Shown one piece after another: positions 1-8,184 of a stretch of 64,000 nt of DNA; positions within the stretch are counted from its first letter, which is position 1, and every line of letters begins with the position of its first letter. Under the pieces are notes generated by a model. It was given only the letters and a program-made list of their open reading frames with translations. It was not told where the DNA came from and made no database searches. A program made the translations under genes and the position numbers. Source of the DNA: Synechococcus sp. JA-2-3B'a(2-13) (lineage in GTDB: Bacteria > Cyanobacteriota > Cyanobacteriia > Thermostichales > Thermostichaceae); the NCBI RefSeq assembly GCF_000013225.1, contig NC_007776.1, forward strand, positions 1,951,001-2,015,000. Direction: 5' to 3'.

Positions 1-576
1 TTCAGGATGGAGAAGCAGCTCCAAGCCTGCCCGCGCATCTCCGTGGGGCCCTGTTACCACCAGCCAATCGCCGGGTTGAGCCCGTCTGCGCTGAATGGCC
101 CGCCCCGGCTGCACCGATCCCAGGGCCGTGATTGCCACAAATCGATGCGGCGACCGACACAGATCCCCTCCCACCAGTTGGCATTCCCAGCGGGCGCAAC
201 AGTCCCGCATCCCTTGATAAAGCTCCTCCACCCAAGCAACCGGTGTGGAGCCCGGCAAGCCCAAACCCACCACCAACGCCTGCGGACGGGATCCCATCGC
301 GGCCAGATCCGACAGATTGGCGGCCACCGCGCGCCAGCCCACCGCATGGGCCGGGGTCGTCAGATCGCTGAAGTGAACTCCCTCCACCAACACATCGGTT
401 GTCACCACCAACTGCCCCTCCGGAGCAGCCAACACCGCCGCATCGTCTCCCACCACCTGGGCCGGACAGTAGCGCTGCACGATCTGCAGCAGCCCTGCCT
501 CCCCAATTGCCGAGATGGGTAGGGGGGAAGGATTGCCGTTTTGTGGGGAAGCACTGTCAGGAAGACCGGAGAACAA
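1..576 (-). CDS. thiL: thiamine-monophosphate kinase, partial (3' end outside window)
   Basis: ThiL phosphorylates thiamine monophosphate to the cofactor thiamine diphosphate. About 192 codons are present and the reading frame runs off the left edge; the family is usually about 320 residues. Visible in order are an N-terminal IGEAGLLQIV stretch, the nucleotide/Mg site VVGDDAAVL, TTDVLVEGVHF, the family hallmark AANLSDLAAMGS, VGGDLCR, and GDWLVVTGPHGDARAG near the edge. No ATG is in frame upstream of the conserved part; the TTG at 576 is a guess and the true start could be downstream of it. Product assignment is firm, start is not. Confidence 0.85.
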   Translation of the reverse strand, partial: MFSGLPDSASPQNGNPSPLPISAIGEAGLLQIVQRYCPAQVVGDDAAVLAAPEGQLVVTTDVLVEGVHFSDLTTPAHAVGWRAVAANLSDLAAMGSRPQALVVGLGLPGSTPVAWVEELYQGMRDCCARWECQLVGGDLCRSPHRFVAITALGSVQPGRAIQRRRAQPGDWLVVTGPHGDARAGLELLLHPE

Positions 577-690
577 GACAGACCTCTGAGGGTAGCGAGG
601 ATAGCAAAGCTGAAAAAGCTGATGGATGATGGGTTCTTGTTGGATATTTCCAAGGATCCCGCCTGCACGCCACAGGCAAGCTGGAGAATT

Positions 691-1434
691 CTACCCCGCC
701 GTCCGCTGTCCAATCAGGGCATAGAAGGGATCCCCGCCTCCGCCTGCCCAAAAGCCCAGCCAACCCATAGGGGCAGGCCGCTGGATCACCTTCACCACCG
801 CAAACCCTGGCACCGACTCAAAATAGCGCCTGACCAACTCCACCCGCCCCGCCTCAGAGTTGTCCCGCCAAGCCTGGATCGCCTTCTGGAAAAACATGCG
901 ATTGGAGAAGCTGACGATGAACAGGCCCTGGGGCTTTAGAATGCGATACACCTCGGCAAACACCTGCTCTGGCTGCTGCAGATATTGCACCGAGACCGTG
1001 TTTAGCACCGCGTCGAAGGATTGATCAGGGAAGGGCAGACTTGGGTTTTGGTTCAAGTTCTGGATGAAGAAGTGATCCAGCCGGGGGTTGGCCGCCAGTT
1101 CCTCCGGGTTCATCCCATGCCCCTCCACATGGGCAAACTCCATCTCAGGCGGCAAATGGGAGACCCAACTGCTCATCAGATCGAGAATCCGGGTCTGGGG
1201 CCGCAAATGCTCGCGGTATAGATCGGTGAGCTGGCCGATGAAGCCAGAATCCACATGAGTCACGAAGCGAGGATAGCTGTAAAAGAGGGCATCGTCGCTG
1301 GGATCCAACTTGGAGCGCTGCCAATCCTTGAGCACCACCATGGCCAAACGGTTGCAAATCTTAATCAAAGCTAACATTTTGGAAGCTTCGGAAAAGGGGT
1401 GGGCGTGATACCTTAGCAGAGCAACAGTGGCCAT
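691..1434 (-). CDS. class I SAM-dependent methyltransferase-like protein
   Basis: This 247-residue protein has the C-terminal half of a Methyltransf_11 fold: SFDAVLNTVSVQYL (motif II/post-I region) followed by ILKPQGLFIVSFSNRMF, the usual strand-turn after the active site. The SAM-binding motif I is degenerate: the expected GxGxG is replaced by ILDLMSSWVSHLP, with no glycine. Activity is therefore uncertain, although the remaining fold is well kept. The substrate is unknown. The start is ambiguous: ATG at 1434 and an internal ATG at 1377 both lack a clear ribosome binding site. It is followed at a distance by the minus-strand thiL and is divergent from the small ORF at 1455. Confidence 0.7.
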   Translation of the reverse strand: MATVALLRYHAHPFSEASKMLALIKICNRLAMVVLKDWQRSKLDPSDDALFYSYPRFVTHVDSGFIGQLTDLYREHLRPQTRILDLMSSWVSHLPPEMEFAHVEGHGMNPEELAANPRLDHFFIQNLNQNPSLPFPDQSFDAVLNTVSVQYLQQPEQVFAEVYRILKPQGLFIVSFSNRMFFQKAIQAWRDNSEAGRVELVRRYFESVPGFAVVKVIQRPAPMGWLGFWAGGGGDPFYALIGQRTAG

Positions 1435-1454
1435 TTCGCGAAGGACTCTTTGCC

Positions 1455-1673
1455 GTGATGTCTGTGTCTCACCCCTCTTCAGCGGCTCCTTCTTCTTCTG
1501 GGTCTAACTTTGGCCTGCGGGAGTACGTAACCGAACTGCAGCTCCACATGGCTCTGCAGGCTCGCAGCCTTACTCCTTCTCTCAGCGTTTCCCCAGCCCA
1601 GGACAGCCCCCTGGCTCTGGTGCAGCGGGCACAGGCAGCTATGGAGAAGTCCGTTTCCCGCCAGTGGCTTTGA
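1455..1673 (+). CDS. small hypothetical protein
   Basis: A 72-codon ORF starts GTG-ATG (GTG at 1455, ATG at 1458) just 20 bp from the divergent methyltransferase. It is rich in serine and alanine at the N-terminus, followed by LREYVTELQLHMALQARSL, which could form an amphipathic helix. No family is recognised and there is no membrane segment. It fills an otherwise empty interval between two minus-strand genes, which is mild support for it being real. It could equally be a chance frame. Confidence 0.4.
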   Translation: MMSVSHPSSAAPSSSGSNFGLREYVTELQLHMALQARSLTPSLSVSPAQDSPLALVQRAQAAMEKSVSRQWL

Positions 1674-1697
1674 GCGGCACAGCCTGGGCAGAGATGC

Positions 1698-2552
1698 TCA
1701 GGCCAAGCTTTTGCGCAACACCCCCTGCACCAGTAGAACCGACACCCCCACAAACCCCGTCAAAAGGCCCAGGGATCCCGCCAGGGTGAGATCGCCCCAG
1801 GGAGCCTGCAGCACCACATCGGCCCAGCTCCAATGGCTGCTGCGGTAAACATGGCGGATGGGCTCGATGGCAAAAGTGAGGGGGTTGAGGCTGGCCACCC
1901 AACGCAGCCAGGTGGGCATAAAGCTCAGGGGAGCCAAGGCCGTGCTGGAAAAGATCAGGGGCAAGTTCACCAAAAAGATGAAAGCCAGCAATTGCTGGTG
2001 CCCCGGCATGGCAAAGGCCAAGCCCAAGCTCAGCGCCGTGAAGCCCAAGACCAACAGGCCCACGATCAGGGCCACCACCGCCAAGCCTGGCCCGTCGGGG
2101 ATCCCGGCCCCAAGGGCGTAATCTGCCCCCACAATCACCGCCGTCTGCAGCAGCGCCAAGCTGACGATGAACAGGCTAGAAGCAAGAACAATGGAAAAAC
2201 GAGAGGTGAGGGGAGCCACCAACAACCGGTTCAAAAAGCCAAATTCTCGGTCGAAAATCACCGGCACTCCGGCATTCAAGGCTCCACCAAAAGCCGTAAA
2301 CACGATGACTCCCGCCCCCAAAAACTGGGTGTAGTTTTGTCCGGCCCCGAAAATGCCGGCAGGAGCATTCTGAAACAAGGCTCCAAATAGAATCAGCCAG
2401 AGCAACGGCTGGATAATGCCGGCCAGCAAGGTTGTGGGGCGACGCTGCAGTTGGATAAACAAGCGGCGGGTGAGGGCAAAGGTCTCCTGCCAAAAATCAG
2501 CCGTCAGAAGGGGGATCGGGTTAGATTGAACCGGGGAAGAGGCAGAGGTCAT
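1698..2552 (-). CDS. ABC-2 type exporter permease
   Basis: Membrane subunit of a DrrB/ABC-2-type exporter, 284 residues. An N-terminal cytoplasmic stretch (TRRLFIQLQRRP) is followed by about six hydrophobic segments beginning LLAGIIQPLLWLILFGALF. The PTTLLAGIIQPLLW and LNPLTFAIEPIRHVYR patterns are typical of this family, the second near the C-terminus. The ATG at 2552 is preceded by AGGAG at a suitable distance; the TTG six bases upstream is too close to that site. The partner ATPase lies immediately upstream at 2693-3718, so the two form a complete two-component exporter of the drug, lipid or polyketide type. Substrate cannot be told from sequence. Confidence 0.88.
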   Translation of the reverse strand: MTSASSPVQSNPIPLLTADFWQETFALTRRLFIQLQRRPTTLLAGIIQPLLWLILFGALFQNAPAGIFGAGQNYTQFLGAGVIVFTAFGGALNAGVPVIFDREFGFLNRLLVAPLTSRFSIVLASSLFIVSLALLQTAVIVGADYALGAGIPDGPGLAVVALIVGLLVLGFTALSLGLAFAMPGHQQLLAFIFLVNLPLIFSSTALAPLSFMPTWLRWVASLNPLTFAIEPIRHVYRSSHWSWADVVLQAPWGDLTLAGSLGLLTGFVGVSVLLVQGVLRKSLA

Positions 2553-2692
2553 ACCCAAGCTCCTGTAGAGTTGTGATCAATGAATGTGTGATGAATGAAT
2601 GCAGTATCTAATCCATCAACCAATACAACCAATAAATATCTCGATATGCCTTTGTACAGGGATCAATGGGGCTCGATCATGAGGTGATGAAG

Positions 2693-3718
2693 TTACTTTT
2701 TCTTTTTGCCCAGATTGGCCTCGGCAGCGGCCAGCTCCGCATCCATGAGGGTTTGCCCGGTTGCCGCCAAATACACATCATCCAAGCTGGGACGAGACTG
2801 GGTGCTGCTGAACACCTCTAGCCCATGAGCTTGCAAGTGAGCGCGGATCTGGCTGAGGGGATCCTCCCCATTCCGCTGCACCACCAGGTTCAAGGCGTTG
2901 CCCTGGGCGCTGTTGATCACCACCTTCTGGACAAAGGGCAGGGATCCCAGCAGTTGGGCACCCCGTTGGGCCAGTTCCGCCGGGGCAAATTCCTGCAGCT
3001 TGACGGTGATGCGCTCGCCGCCGACGCGGGTTTTCAGCTCCTCGGGGGTTCCCTCGGCAATCACCTTGCCCCGGTCGATGATGGCCACCCGATCCGCCAG
3101 CAGGTCGATCTCCTCCAGGTAGTGGCTGCTGAGCACCACCGTGATCCCTGTGTTCTTGAGTTGGCGCAAAAAATCCCAGATGGCCAGCCGACTGGGAATG
3201 TCCAGGCCCACCGTGGGCTCGTCCAAGACCAGCACCTGGGGTTGATGGAGCAGTCCTGCCGCCAGATCCAAGCGTTTGCGCAGCCCGCCGGAGTAGGTAC
3301 CGATGCGCTGGTCGGCGCGGTCGGTCAGCCCCAGCAGCTCCAGGACGGCAGCGATTCGCTCTTGAGCCAAGGGGCGCGGCAGGTGGTGGAGGTCGGCCTG
3401 CAACTGCAACAATTCTCGCCCGGTCAGCACCTTATCCAAAGCCACCTCTTGGGCAACAAACCCCAGTTTTTCTCGTACCGCTTTGGGGTTTTCGCTGGCT
3501 GGGATCCCGTACACCTCTATCCGGCCCGCATCGGGACGAAGCAAGGTGCAGAGGCAATGCAAAGTGGTGGTCTTGCCGGCCCCATTGGGGCCGAGAATGC
3601 CGTAGATCTGGCCGGGTTCCACCTGAAATGAGACGTCCGCCACGGCCACTGTGGATCCGTAGCGCTTCTGAAGTTGCTCTACCAAGACCGCAGGAGTATC
3701 TGACATGGGTATCCACAT
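2693..3718 (-). CDS. ABC exporter ATP-binding subunit (DrrA/CcmA type)
   Basis: A 341-residue ATPase with Walker A GPNGAGKTTT, Q-loop FVAQE, signature YSGGLRKRLDLA, Walker B VLVLDEPTVGLD and H-loop SSHYLEE. The C-terminal ~100 residues carry the DrrA-type accessory domain and end in a lysine-rich tail. The first ATG (3718) has a well-spaced GAGG; the ATG at 3706 (MSDTPAV) is closer to where the conserved part starts but lacks one. It is transcribed with the permease at 1698-2552 (140-bp gap) and together they should make a homodimeric exporter. A TnpB element sits just upstream. Confidence 0.9.
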   Translation of the reverse strand: MWIPMSDTPAVLVEQLQKRYGSTVAVADVSFQVEPGQIYGILGPNGAGKTTTLHCLCTLLRPDAGRIEVYGIPASENPKAVREKLGFVAQEVALDKVLTGRELLQLQADLHHLPRPLAQERIAAVLELLGLTDRADQRIGTYSGGLRKRLDLAAGLLHQPQVLVLDEPTVGLDIPSRLAIWDFLRQLKNTGITVVLSSHYLEEIDLLADRVAIIDRGKVIAEGTPEELKTRVGGERITVKLQEFAPAELAQRGAQLLGSLPFVQKVVINSAQGNALNLVVQRNGEDPLSQIRAHLQAHGLEVFSSTQSRPSLDDVYLAATGQTLMDAELAAAEANLGKKKK

Positions 3719-3816
3719 CTCGCTTCCTCTAGGCTATCAAGCCTGTTCGGGAGATGAGGCCAGGGATCGCCACCATTTCTTGCTCGTTGCCGCCAGCCCC
3801 CTAGGGATGGTGGGAG

Positions 3817-3990
3817 GTAAACTACCCGGCTCCGACCGCTAAGCGGTACGGAGCGGGCTTTCAGTAGCCCTGAGCCTGTTCTGCTCTACCAGAGAACAAA
3901 ACAAGCCCGGACCTCTAGGCTGGTTTACGACAGCCCCCAAGAGCGCAATCACATTCGCACCATTCAAATCCGCATCCCCTTCCCATCCAC
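3817..3990 (-). ncRNA. possible omega (guide) RNA at the tnpB 3' end
   Basis: In IS200/IS605 elements the guide RNA scaffold overlaps the tnpB 3' end and the right terminus. Here the minus strand carries a stable hairpin at 3854-3829 just before GGGTAGTTTAC, after which the guide would begin in flanking DNA (below 3817). The 5' limit is a guess and expression cannot be seen. Confidence 0.35.
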
Positions 3991-5077
3991 AGTGCCCACA
4001 CTTGAACGACTTGCCACTGCGGTAGGATTGCGCAGGATCGGGATGGATGTGTAAACACTTGTGGCAGGTCTGCGACGTGTAGGCGGGCGGCACAAGAATC
4101 AGAGCAACCCCTGCAACCCTCGCCTTGTACTCCAGAAACTGACGTAGTTGGTAGAACGCCCAACTGTTGGTCCTACGCCGCTCGGCTTTGCTGCGTGGCT
4201 GTTGATTGACCCTTTCCCGGATCCCTGTCAGGTCTTCCAGAGCAATAGCGCTGTTGGTAGCTTTTGCCCTAGAGACAATAGCTTTGGAGATGCGATGATT
4301 GACCCACGTTTTTGCTACGCAACGCTGACGCGACTGAAAGCGTCTCTCCTTGCCAGACAGCCGTTGCAACAGTTCTCTGCATCTGCGCCGCGAACTGCGT
4401 GTGCCCTTACTGGCTTTGCGTTGGAGTGCCGCCCTCAGCTTGGAGTAGTGGTCGCGGACTCGGTTCAACTGCTGTCCATTCCAGTTGTCCCCCTCTGACG
4501 TATGGGCGATATCCGTCCTGCCCAAGTCCACCCCGATCACCCTGTCGGTATCTTGTTGCTTGGGCGGGTTTTTCTCTACGCAAATCTGGATGTCGTAGGA
4601 GCCGTCTTTCCGCTGGACTAGGGTGGCCGATTTGGGGTTAGAGCCAGCCAGCATTCCCCTCTGGTAGTTACCAATGGCTAGCTCAAAGCGTTCTCTCCCT
4701 TCAACCGTGGTCAGCGACACCGTCCAGTCTTTCTCGCGGAATGAGAAGATACGTGCGTCGTAGGTAACGAACCTACGCTTGAACTCTTTAATCGGACGGT
4801 TGCGCTGTCTCGCCACTTTGCGAGCGCCTGCCACCCGTCTGCACACCTGTTGAGCCAAGTTACTGGACAAGCCGAACCGGGCTCGAATCTCGTAGTAGCA
4901 AAGGGATTGCAGTTTGACCGCGTTGACGATCTTCTCCGGCGTGTTCTGGTTGACCCAGTTCAAGGCTTGGCCAAAAGCCTCCAAAGTCGCGTCCAATTTG
5001 GCGGCTTGCGACTGGGACGCCTTGAGCTTACAGGATATGGTCAGGACTTGGCTCATAAGTTCATTGTACTTCATCAA
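3839..5077 (-). CDS. tnpB: TnpB RNA-guided nuclease of IS200/IS605 family
   Basis: TnpB proteins are RNA-guided DNA endonucleases ancestral to Cas12. The 412-residue frame is intact. RuvC-like acidic residues are visible at D184 (IGVDLGRTDI), E281 (IALEDLTGIRE) and the DAD at 368-370 (GDADLNGANVI). The zinc ribbon has its four cysteines at 338, 341, 360 and 363. An unusual feature is the stretch SRQRCVAK at 249-256, just before TWVNHRISK; it is encoded by a dispersed repeat (4311-4334) and looks inserted relative to the family pattern. The end of the gene and the right end probably also encode the guide (omega) RNA. Confidence 0.9.
   Translation of the reverse strand: MMKYNELMSQVLTISCKLKASQSQAAKLDATLEAFGQALNWVNQNTPEKIVNAVKLQSLCYYEIRARFGLSSNLAQQVCRRVAGARKVARQRNRPIKEFKRRFVTYDARIFSFREKDWTVSLTTVEGRERFELAIGNYQRGMLAGSNPKSATLVQRKDGSYDIQICVEKNPPKQQDTDRVIGVDLGRTDIAHTSEGDNWNGQQLNRVRDHYSKLRAALQRKASKGTRSSRRRCRELLQRLSGKERRFQSRQRCVAKTWVNHRISKAIVSRAKATNSAIALEDLTGIRERVNQQPRSKAERRRTNSWAFYQLRQFLEYKARVAGVALILVPPAYTSQTCHKCLHIHPDPAQSYRSGKSFKCGHCGWEGDADLNGANVIALLGAVVNQPRGPGLFCSLVEQNRLRATESPLRTA
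4311..4334. repeat. dispersed repeat, family R1, inside tnpB
   Basis: TTTGCTACGCAACGCTGACG followed by CGAC matches, with few changes, the R1 core seen at 28232 and 28655 (reverse complement GCGTTGCGTAGCAA). It is read in frame as SRQRCVAK within TnpB. Confidence 0.6.
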
Positions 5078-5263
5078 AGCGCATTCCTCCCGGCACTGAC
5101 CCTACGGGTACAGTGCGGGGCTCCTGCGATTTCTAGCTGAACCGAGGCTCACGGTATAGTGGTTCAGGCGAATCCGATGAGTGCAGAGGGATCCCCGCCC
5201 ATCCTCAACTCAGTCCGGTTGGGTTTAACCCTCGCCAAGGTGTCTGTTGTGGAGAGGAGATGA

Positions 5264-6358
5264 ATGCTGAAGCCAAAGCATGCCTGCCGGCCCCTGCTGC
5301 CGACTTGTGGGAGCTCGGATTCCCCTATCGAAAAAGGATGCTCTGTTGTAGCTTATACAGCCTTGGCCATTTTAGCGCTTGGCTTGGTCGGTTGCGGCGA
5401 GGGAACAACTCCTCTGGGCCCACTGGAAAATGTCTTTCTGCGGGCAGATGATTTTGAAATTACAGGGGGATCCCCGGCAGCGGGCGCAGTGGGGCCCTAC
5501 CTACAGTTCAACATGCGGCGGCAGCGGGATAACCAAATCCTAAATCGCCCCCTTAATGTCTATGTGGACAATGCCGGGCTGGCAGAAAGGCGGAATCCCC
5601 TTTTGGATAACCAAAACCGTCCTATTCTCTTACAGCGCTCGGTGGCCTTCTTGGGCAATGGGCTGGATCTGAACAGAGATGGCCAGCCGGATCTGCCCCC
5701 CAAAGAACCCCCTAACTTCACCAGTGGCCCGCTGCTGCCCTACACCCCGCCCAATCAGTGGCAAAGCCGGGCTGCCCTTGCCTATGTCCCCGGACAGGCC
5801 AATATCCCCGGACGGAGTCCCAGCGACCGCTTTGGCATCTACTTTTCTTCCATCCTGCCCTACACCGGGCAGCTTCGCTTTCGCGCCCGCGACGAGCTGG
5901 GCAATGCCTTTGCCCGCACCTTTGAGGTCACCTACCCGCCGGCAGCCAGCCGCGCCACGGTCACGGTTACCTTGGCCAACCTCACCGCCACTGCCCAAGA
6001 GCCGGTTCTCATTGCCATTTGTAACCAGTTGGGAGCTGCTGCCGTGGTGGGCCTGCGGAGTGGCACGTTCACCGAGCTGGTGGATCTCCTGCCGGCCCCA
6101 GGGCTGCCGGTAGATCCCACCTTGAGCGAGCCCATCCGCTATGTGGCCGAGGCTTATCAATTTAACCGCGATCGAGCCGTCATCCGCGTTTCCCAGAATC
6201 CCACGGATCCCAGCCGCATGAGCGTTCCTCTACTGGGATTTGAAGGGACAACCGGTCGGGCAGATCTGACGCTGGTGAACTCCGCAGGGGATCGGCTGAC
6301 TTGCTTCAACGATCGGCTTTCGGATCTGCGGGATACGTTTTCTGACTTTTTCAGATAG
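5264..6358 (+). CDS. predicted lipoprotein of unknown function
   Basis: A 364-residue protein with an N-terminal export signal: a polar stretch of about 30 residues, a hydrophobic core ALAILALGL and a lipobox ending in VGC at about residue 45, predicting lipid attachment and location in the membrane or periplasm. The start at 5264 follows GAGAGGAG at good spacing; an overlapping ATG four bases earlier opens only a short frame. The mature part is beta-rich and proline-rich with a phrase SPSDRFGIYFSSILPYTG, reminiscent of extracellular beta-sandwich proteins, but no domain is recognised. It stands alone between the TnpB element and a gene-poor stretch. Confidence 0.7.
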   Translation: MLKPKHACRPLLPTCGSSDSPIEKGCSVVAYTALAILALGLVGCGEGTTPLGPLENVFLRADDFEITGGSPAAGAVGPYLQFNMRRQRDNQILNRPLNVYVDNAGLAERRNPLLDNQNRPILLQRSVAFLGNGLDLNRDGQPDLPPKEPPNFTSGPLLPYTPPNQWQSRAALAYVPGQANIPGRSPSDRFGIYFSSILPYTGQLRFRARDELGNAFARTFEVTYPPAASRATVTVTLANLTATAQEPVLIAICNQLGAAAVVGLRSGTFTELVDLLPAPGLPVDPTLSEPIRYVAEAYQFNRDRAVIRVSQNPTDPSRMSVPLLGFEGTTGRADLTLVNSAGDRLTCFNDRLSDLRDTFSDFFR

Positions 6359-6777
6359 TCAATTCAAATAGCAATGAGACACTGGCCAGTAGAATAGTCC
6401 GACTCGCAAAAGCAGGCCTTGTCACTTCATCAACAGAAGTTCCTCCATCTGCATGCATCCTTGCCCTCTTGAAAGCACTGCGGTCGCTTCAAACTAGATT
6501 GAGACGCTCCCCAAGCGTTCCGCGCTGCTTTTACCGACTCCCATACCCTTCCCTTCCGCTGTATGACCGGCTTTGTACGTCTGTGGGTCTGCTCCCTTCC
6601 TGGACATGCCCTACGACTCTCTCAGTCAAGGCTTCTTTCTGAGGTCTACTGGCATGCCATCCTACCTGTAACGTCATCTCATCCTCAACTGAATTGACCA
6701 TAGATCTGGAATCGTTTTACTGGTGTGCGAAGCAACTATACTTGCAATGTCGTGAAAGCGGCTCAACCGACAAAACC
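6359..6777. other. intergenic region without a supported gene
   Basis: A 419-bp stretch between the end of the lipoprotein gene and the end of the convergent aminotransferase gene. Its octamer and base usage differ from neighbours (no GGATCC, many CTTCC/CTCC runs). A plus-strand open stretch from about 6555 to 6695 has no sensible start or family. It may be decayed mobile DNA; nothing can be named. Confidence 0.4.
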
Positions 6778-7998
6778 TCAGGGCAGATGCTGCAAGGCCA
6801 GCGCCAACTGTTCGTACTCTGCCAAACGGTTGTAGACCTGGGCCGAGATGCGTACCCAAAGCTGCCCGGCGAAGGGGATGATCGGAACCTCAATGCGGTA
6901 CTTGTACCAGAGGTAATCGTGAAGCCGACGGGCGCGCTCCTCAAGAGGAAGCTCAGGGATCCACTGCTGCCAAAATGGCGGCAAGGGTAGGGTGGCCATA
7001 AAGCCCAACATCTTTTCGGGGGCGGGCGGGATCCCCTCAAGAGCCTCCAAGAGCAACTGCCGCGCCTGCAGCAGCAGAGTGTGGTTGTGCTGACGGATAT
7101 TGTCCAGTCCCACCCCTTGGATAAACGCCAGGGCTGCTGAAATGGCCAACCAAGCGCTGGGATCCCGTGTGCCCACCCAGTCGAACTCCGCTGTGAACCC
7201 TTGCCTATAGCCGTGGGAGATCACCGTAGGATGGGTTTGGGCCTGTCGATAGGGGGCCACCCACAAAAAGGCACAGCCTTTCGGGGCAAACAGCCACTTG
7301 TGGGCATTGCCGGTGTACCAATCGGCTCCTAGCTTTTCCAACTCCAAGGGGAGAACTCCGGGGGCATGGGCGCCATCCACCAAAACCGGGATCCCGCGCT
7401 CCCGACAGAGGCCGATCAGCTCAGGCAGGGGGTAGATCAGAGCCGTAGGCGAGGTGAGGTGATCCAACACCGCCAGGCGAGTTTGGGGAGTGAGGATGGC
7501 CTCGAAGGCCGCGATAACCTGCTCTGGCCCCGCAATGGGGAAAGGGATCTGCGCCTCAACTGGGATGGCTCCCCACTGGGCACAGATGTACTGCAATGCC
7601 TGACGAACGGCCCCGTAACCGTGATTGGTGCAGGCGATCTGATCCTCTGGCCGGAACCGCAGCGAGCGCAAAACGGCATTGACCCCGCTGGTGGCATTTT
7701 CCACAAACACCAAATTTTCGGGTTCGGCCCCGACGAAATGGGCCAGTTCTGCTGCCGCCGCCCGCAAGGCTCGAGGAAGTTCCTCTCCCATAAACTGCAC
7801 CGGCTGAGCCTCAAGGCGTTCCCGCCATACACTCTGGGCCTGCAACACCTTTTTCGGGGTCGCGCCGTAGGAGCCGTGATTCAAAAAAACGGCTTGCGGA
7901 TCCAGTCCCCACAAGGAGCGTTCGCAAAGTGGCGCACAAGCACTGAGGGCAGCGCCAAAGTGGGGAGAATCGGATCCCAGGTTGGAGAAGAAAGGCAT
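6778..7998 (-). CDS. class V PLP-dependent aminotransferase (isopenicillin-N epimerase-like)
   Basis: A 406-residue fold-type I PLP enzyme of the class V group. It has the substrate-site LNHGSYGATP near residue 40, ENATSGVNAVLRSL binding the cofactor phosphate, VDGAHAPGVLPL carrying the aspartate that contacts the pyridine nitrogen, and TGNAHKWLFAPKG carrying the Schiff-base lysine. WVGTRDPSAWLAI is typical of the isopenicillin-N epimerase/cysteine desulfurase-like subgroup. Start at 7998 has GGGAG seven bases upstream. Members act as epimerases, desulfurases or lyases, so substrate is not predictable. It sits downstream of prfC on the same strand with 186 bp between. Confidence 0.87.
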   Translation of the reverse strand: MPFFSNLGSDSPHFGAALSACAPLCERSLWGLDPQAVFLNHGSYGATPKKVLQAQSVWRERLEAQPVQFMGEELPRALRAAAAELAHFVGAEPENLVFVENATSGVNAVLRSLRFRPEDQIACTNHGYGAVRQALQYICAQWGAIPVEAQIPFPIAGPEQVIAAFEAILTPQTRLAVLDHLTSPTALIYPLPELIGLCRERGIPVLVDGAHAPGVLPLELEKLGADWYTGNAHKWLFAPKGCAFLWVAPYRQAQTHPTVISHGYRQGFTAEFDWVGTRDPSAWLAISAALAFIQGVGLDNIRQHNHTLLLQARQLLLEALEGIPPAPEKMLGFMATLPLPPFWQQWIPELPLEERARRLHDYLWYKYRIEVPIIPFAGQLWVRISAQVYNRLAEYEQLALALQHLP

Positions 7999-8146
7999 GG
8001 TTCACTCCCTCTGTCCCTGGACGATGCAGGAAAAAGATGGGGGAATTGCTGCGATCTGTGTGAGGGGTTTGCTCAGAAATCCGAAGATATCAACACCTAT
8101 CAACACCGCTGATGTGGAGACCAATGGCATCTCGACTGAATGTCAG

Positions 8147-8181
8147 AACCTAAGGCTCTTTGAGACGGATTCTCTTAGGTT
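8147..8181. terminator. inverted repeat after prfC, possible terminator
   Basis: AACCTAAG (8147-8154) and CTTAGGTT (8174-8181) form an 8-bp perfect stem with a 19-nt loop a few bases after the prfC stop. There is no T-run on either strand, so it may act as a 3' stabiliser rather than an intrinsic terminator. Confidence 0.35.
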
Positions 8182-8184
8182 GAT

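Larger units (their letters stand above)
3817..5167 (-). mobile_element. TnpB-only IS200/IS605 (IS1341-type) element
   Basis: The element contains one tnpB gene and no tnpA transposase, flanked by the hairpins expected at IS200/IS605 ends. At the 3' side of tnpB a strong hairpin (3829-3854, GCTCCGACCGCT/AGCGGTACGGAGC) overlaps the stop codon and is followed by GGGTAGTTTAC on the minus strand, resembling right-end termini. At the 5' side there is a bulged hairpin at 5089-5120 and a 7-bp inverted repeat (CTGAACC...GGTTCAG) at about 5137-5167. Exact ends are inferred, not proven. Without tnpA it would depend on a transposase supplied elsewhere. Confidence 0.65.

Noticed and set aside
6480-6700. 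Open plus-strand stretch resembling a transposase remnant
   Set aside because: No start codon context and no recognisable motif; could not be supported.
8147-8181. Strong intrinsic terminator after prfC
   Set aside because: The stem is good but the loop is long and no T-run follows; kept only as a low-confidence inverted repeat.
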